This document shows, in pieces, positions 61,605 through 64,000 of a DNA stretch of 64,000 bases (position 1 is its first letter; every line of letters begins with the position of its first letter). The translations under genes and the position numbers were made by a program. Where the stretch lies: the NCBI RefSeq assembly GCF_900114285.1, contig NZ_FOSN01000009.1:62001-126000 (forward strand), given 5' to 3'. The DNA comes from Methylocapsa palsarum (GTDB lineage Bacteria > Pseudomonadota > Alphaproteobacteria > Rhizobiales > Beijerinckiaceae). The notes below the pieces were generated by a model. It was given only the letters and a program-made list of their open reading frames with translations. It did no database searches and was not told the origin of the DNA.

Positions 61605-62042
61605 TTGCCGGTGAACCAGCACCGGAATCCTGGAGTGCGTCAGAACCTTGACCGTCTCGCTGCCGAGCACGAGGGCGGCGACGCCGCGACGACCATGCGA
61701 GGCCATGACGATGAGGTCGCAGCCCTTGGACGCGGCGGCGTCGATGATGCCCTGATAGGGGTGCTCATGTTCGACGTGGATCGTTTCGCAGGCGACGCCG
61801 GCCGCCTTCGCCACTTGCGCCGCGGCGGCGAGAATTTTCCCGGTGTGTTCGCGCATGCGCGCTTCATAGAGCGCGGGCGTATCCTCGACCATCTCCGCAT
61901 TGGCGGTGAAGATGCGAAACGGCGCCACGACCGTCAGCACAATCACTTTCGCCCCGATCTCCTTGGCGAAGGCGACGCCATGTTCAACAGCCTTCCCGGC
62001 GAGTTCCGATCCGTCCGTGGGAATCAGGATATTGGCGTACAT
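61602..62042 (-). CDS. Universal stress protein UspA family
   Basis: 146-residue single-domain Usp. It has MYANILIPTDGSELAGKAVE at the N-terminus and the ATP-binding motif at the end (VMASHGRRGVAALVLGSETV, then LTHSRIPVLVHRQ; GRRG-x9-GS pattern). Such proteins bind ATP and respond to starvation, redox or envelope stress. GGGGAG lies before the ATG at 62042. The stop codon TAG falls at the edge of the adjoining repeat element (copy H). Confidence 0.93.
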   Translation of the reverse strand: MYANILIPTDGSELAGKAVEHGVAFAKEIGAKVIVLTVVAPFRIFTANAEMVEDTPALYEARMREHTGKILAAAAQVAKAAGVACETIHVEHEHPYQGIIDAAASKGCDLIVMASHGRRGVAALVLGSETVKVLTHSRIPVLVHRQ

Positions 62043-62602
62043 CGTCGTCTCCCCATTCAAGGCCTCTCCCCATTAAGGGCCTGCGGTCAACTCAACGCCG
62101 ATAGAGATCGCATGTCTCGGAGGGCGGTTAAATGGGTGAATCGACCCGCGCCGGTTTTTCTTGAATGCGATCGCGAGGGCGCCCTTTCAGCGTCAGCGCC
62201 GCGCGCCAGGTTAGTGACTAAAATTGATTGACGATATTTGACTATATGTACGAATCATGACAAAACAAAAGCGCTGCGGTTCTTCCGCGGCTTTTCCTCC
62301 CAGACTTGGCCGTCGGCACTCGCGCCGGCGGCTTTTCGCTAGGAGGTTTCGCGACCGACGCGGCGACGGCTATCGAAGTTCGCGCATTCCAGCGCTGGAA
62401 AGATTATCGCCGCCAGCCCTGGATCGTAGCCGGGCCCAGCCGGCGCCGACAACTCCGTATCTTCGGCATTTCGAGACATCCGCTGCAGCAAAGCAACACT
62501 TCCCAGAAATAGTTCGCAACTCGCCGGAAAGCGCGCTGCGCTTGGCGCCCGCTCGGTATAATCATCGGCGAAGCCTTTGTTTCGACTCTGGATCGCGCCG
62601 CC
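62043..62602. promoter_or_regulatory. 560-bp divergent region before the barrel gene
   Basis: No credible gene; a long plus-strand frame (62257-62757) is a shadow of the start of the barrel gene. An AT-rich stretch at 62215-62270 contains two TTGA-boxes and TATATG and is the likeliest promoter area. Confidence 0.4.
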
Positions 62603-64000
62603 ATGAAACATGCCTTGCTCACGTCCGCCGCGCTCGTTTTGATGGAAGCCGCGGGCCAGAGTTTCGCCGCCGACTTGCCCGCCCCAATCGCGCCGCCGGT
62701 GTTCACCTGGACCGGCCTTTATGTCGGGTTCAACAGTGGTTTCTCCTGGAGGAATAGCGCGAACATTAATACCGCCACGAACAATGTGCTGGACGCCGGC
62801 CTCATTCCCGGACAATGGGGCGCCGCCTCCGCCCAAGGCGCGACGGGAATTGTCAGCAGCCGCCTCAACGGTTTCATGAGCGGCGGGCAGGCCGGGTACA
62901 ATTGGCAATTCTCTGACAAATTCGTCGCCGGGCTCGAAGCGGACATCCAGGCCGGCGGCGTGAACGGCGGGGGCGGCTTTCACAATGTGACCGCGACGGC
63001 GCTCGACTCTGCGACCGCGCAAACGAATGTTTCGGTCAATCGAAGACTCGACTATCTCGGCACGGTGCGCGCCCGCCTTGGCTACGCCCTGACGCCGGCC
63101 ACGCTCGTCTATGCGACAGGAGGCCTCGCTTATGGCGGCGTCGACCTCACCACCACCATCAGGCAGAACCTGTCTCCGTCGCTTCTGTTCTCCAAGGCCG
63201 CCAAGGGCGATCTTTACGAGAACCGCGCGGGCTGGACGGTCGGCGCGGGCCTCGAATACGCATTCGCGCCCAACCTCAGCGGCAAGATCGAATATGATTA
63301 TTATGATCTCGGGACAGCGGGTTCGAACGCCGGCCAGCTCGCCTACACCGATATCGTCACCGGCGCGGTGAGGGTCGCGGACGCGTCTTCCTCATCGACG
63401 CGATATAACGGGCACCTCATTCGAGCGGGCCTGAATTACCGGCTTGGAGGTACCGCGCCCAACGCCGCCGATTCTGGCGCGACGCCCCTCTTCGCCGCGC
63501 CGCAGTTCATCCCCGCCGCTCCGCCCGCGCCCGGCTGGCAATTCACCCTGACCCCCTATATGTGGGCGATGGGGCTCAACGGGACCACGACCACGCGGGG
63601 ACAGACGGTCGATACCAATGCCTCCTTCCTCGACATCCTGACCAAGAGCAGCTCGTTTCCGATCGCCTTCATGGGCCATTTTGAGGCGCGCAACGGCCCG
63701 ATTGCGCTTTATACGGACCTTGTCTTCGCTCAGCTGCGCTTCGCGGGCTCCATGTTGAAGCAGGCGACGCGTTTCCCCGATCTCGCTTTGTCCGTGGACG
63801 CCAATGCGCATCTGAGGGCGACGATGGGCATCGTTGAAGCCGGCGGCGCTTACGAACTGGCGCGATGGACCCAGAGCGGCGCGGGGGATTCGTTCACCGC
63901 CATCGATGCGCTCGGCGGGTTGCGTTACTGGAATGTCTCGGCGACGATGGGCTTCGACGTGACCGGCTCCGTCGATTCCGATAGTCTCGGCCTCAGCCGC
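62603..64000 (+). CDS. Two-part outer-membrane beta-barrel protein (cut by window edge)
   Basis: 466 codons are present and the frame is open at the window end. A signal peptide (about 1-22, ending SFAADLPAP) leads to a barrel of the Omp25/31 type: FTWTGLYVGFNSGFSWRNSA, GQAGYNWQFSDKFVAGLEAD, TVRARLGYALTPATLVYATG, GAGLEYAFAPNLSGKIEYDY, and GLNYRLGG at about residue 290. It then continues past a Pro-rich linker into a second barrel-like region (WQFTLTPYMWAMGLNGTTTT). A single Omp31-type protein normally ends near residue 290, so this is a fusion. The ATG at 62603 is the natural start. Confidence 0.85.
   Translation, partial: MKHALLTSAALVLMEAAGQSFAADLPAPIAPPVFTWTGLYVGFNSGFSWRNSANINTATNNVLDAGLIPGQWGAASAQGATGIVSSRLNGFMSGGQAGYNWQFSDKFVAGLEADIQAGGVNGGGGFHNVTATALDSATAQTNVSVNRRLDYLGTVRARLGYALTPATLVYATGGLAYGGVDLTTTIRQNLSPSLLFSKAAKGDLYENRAGWTVGAGLEYAFAPNLSGKIEYDYYDLGTAGSNAGQLAYTDIVTGAVRVADASSSSTRYNGHLIRAGLNYRLGGTAPNAADSGATPLFAAPQFIPAAPPAPGWQFTLTPYMWAMGLNGTTTTRGQTVDTNASFLDILTKSSSFPIAFMGHFEARNGPIALYTDLVFAQLRFAGSMLKQATRFPDLALSVDANAHLRATMGIVEAGGAYELARWTQSGAGDSFTAIDALGGLRYWNVSATMGFDVTGSVDSDSLGLSR

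Noticed and set aside
62257-62757. 166-codon frame overlapping the start of the outer-membrane gene
   Set aside because: The true gene in another frame has a signal peptide and barrel motifs; this frame is Arg/Ser/Pro-rich.

Overview
The window is high-GC chromosomal DNA from an alphaproteobacterium, most likely of the order Hyphomicrobiales (Rhizobiales). The evidence is the zapE-mdh-sucC-sucD-sucA order, the fabA-fabB-fabI operon, an exported MsrB/MsrA pair, a single-chain bacterial Ku, TAXI and SH3 proteins typical of the order, and many TTG/GTG starts. The CopC/CopD copper genes would suit a methylotroph or a Beijerinckiaceae/Methylocystaceae relative, but nothing here fixes the genus. 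No phage, complete insertion sequence, CRISPR array or rRNA was seen.

Layout. 1-5911: TCA-cycle block on the minus strand (zapE, mdh, sucC, sucD, 5' part of sucA). 6153-11338: exported serine protease, a lone fabH, small proteins, a secreted SH3 protein and a 2-hydroxyacid dehydrogenase. 11420-13948: copper operon copC plus a CopD-cytochrome c-redoxin fusion. 14277-15973: tandem OmpW-like porins. 16028-22104: grpE, glnD, gshB and a TAXI binding protein. 22361-25067: HdeA/B-like protein, DUF1254 protein and a GST. 25377-28972: a compact three-gene coiled-coil/membrane/glycine-rich operon of unknown function. 29257-34526: exported MsrB-MsrA, an SDR, a patatin, a MOSC protein and an exported thioredoxin-CcdA pair. 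34684-39339: two small proteins, a Tim44-like protein and the fabA-fabB-fabI operon. 39439-42307: tRNA-Ser(CGA), a guanine-deaminase-like gene and a Tat-exported amidohydrolase. 42308-48275: a mostly non-coding stretch, small proteins, a degenerate aminotransferase, Ku, DUF3597, YidB and an L,D-transpeptidase. 48296-56061: polysaccharide genes (Wzz-like, CpsD-like, O-antigen ligase-like), a duplicated Cys-rich secreted protein and a GGDEF/EAL regulator. 56741-64000: DUF4239, HAD phosphatase, serine hydrolase, AI-2E-type permease, UspA and a truncated outer-membrane barrel.

Themes. Envelope redox and copper handling recurs: CopC/CopD-cytochrome, the exported methionine sulfoxide reductases, and thioredoxin-CcdA, which could supply their electrons. 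Envelope polysaccharide and cell-wall functions cluster at 47.7-52.2 kb.

The main structure that genes do not explain is a family of about 115-bp double-palindrome elements: seven good copies and one decayed copy, all between genes, with two copies supplying the stop codon of the adjoining gene. Their architecture resembles rhizobial RIME elements or a MITE. Other items worth attention are an aminotransferase whose PLP lysine is arginine, an EAL domain with an altered DDFGTG motif, a CpsD-like protein without the Walker A lysine, the CopD fusion, and a minus-strand terminator in a gene-poor gap that may end a small RNA.
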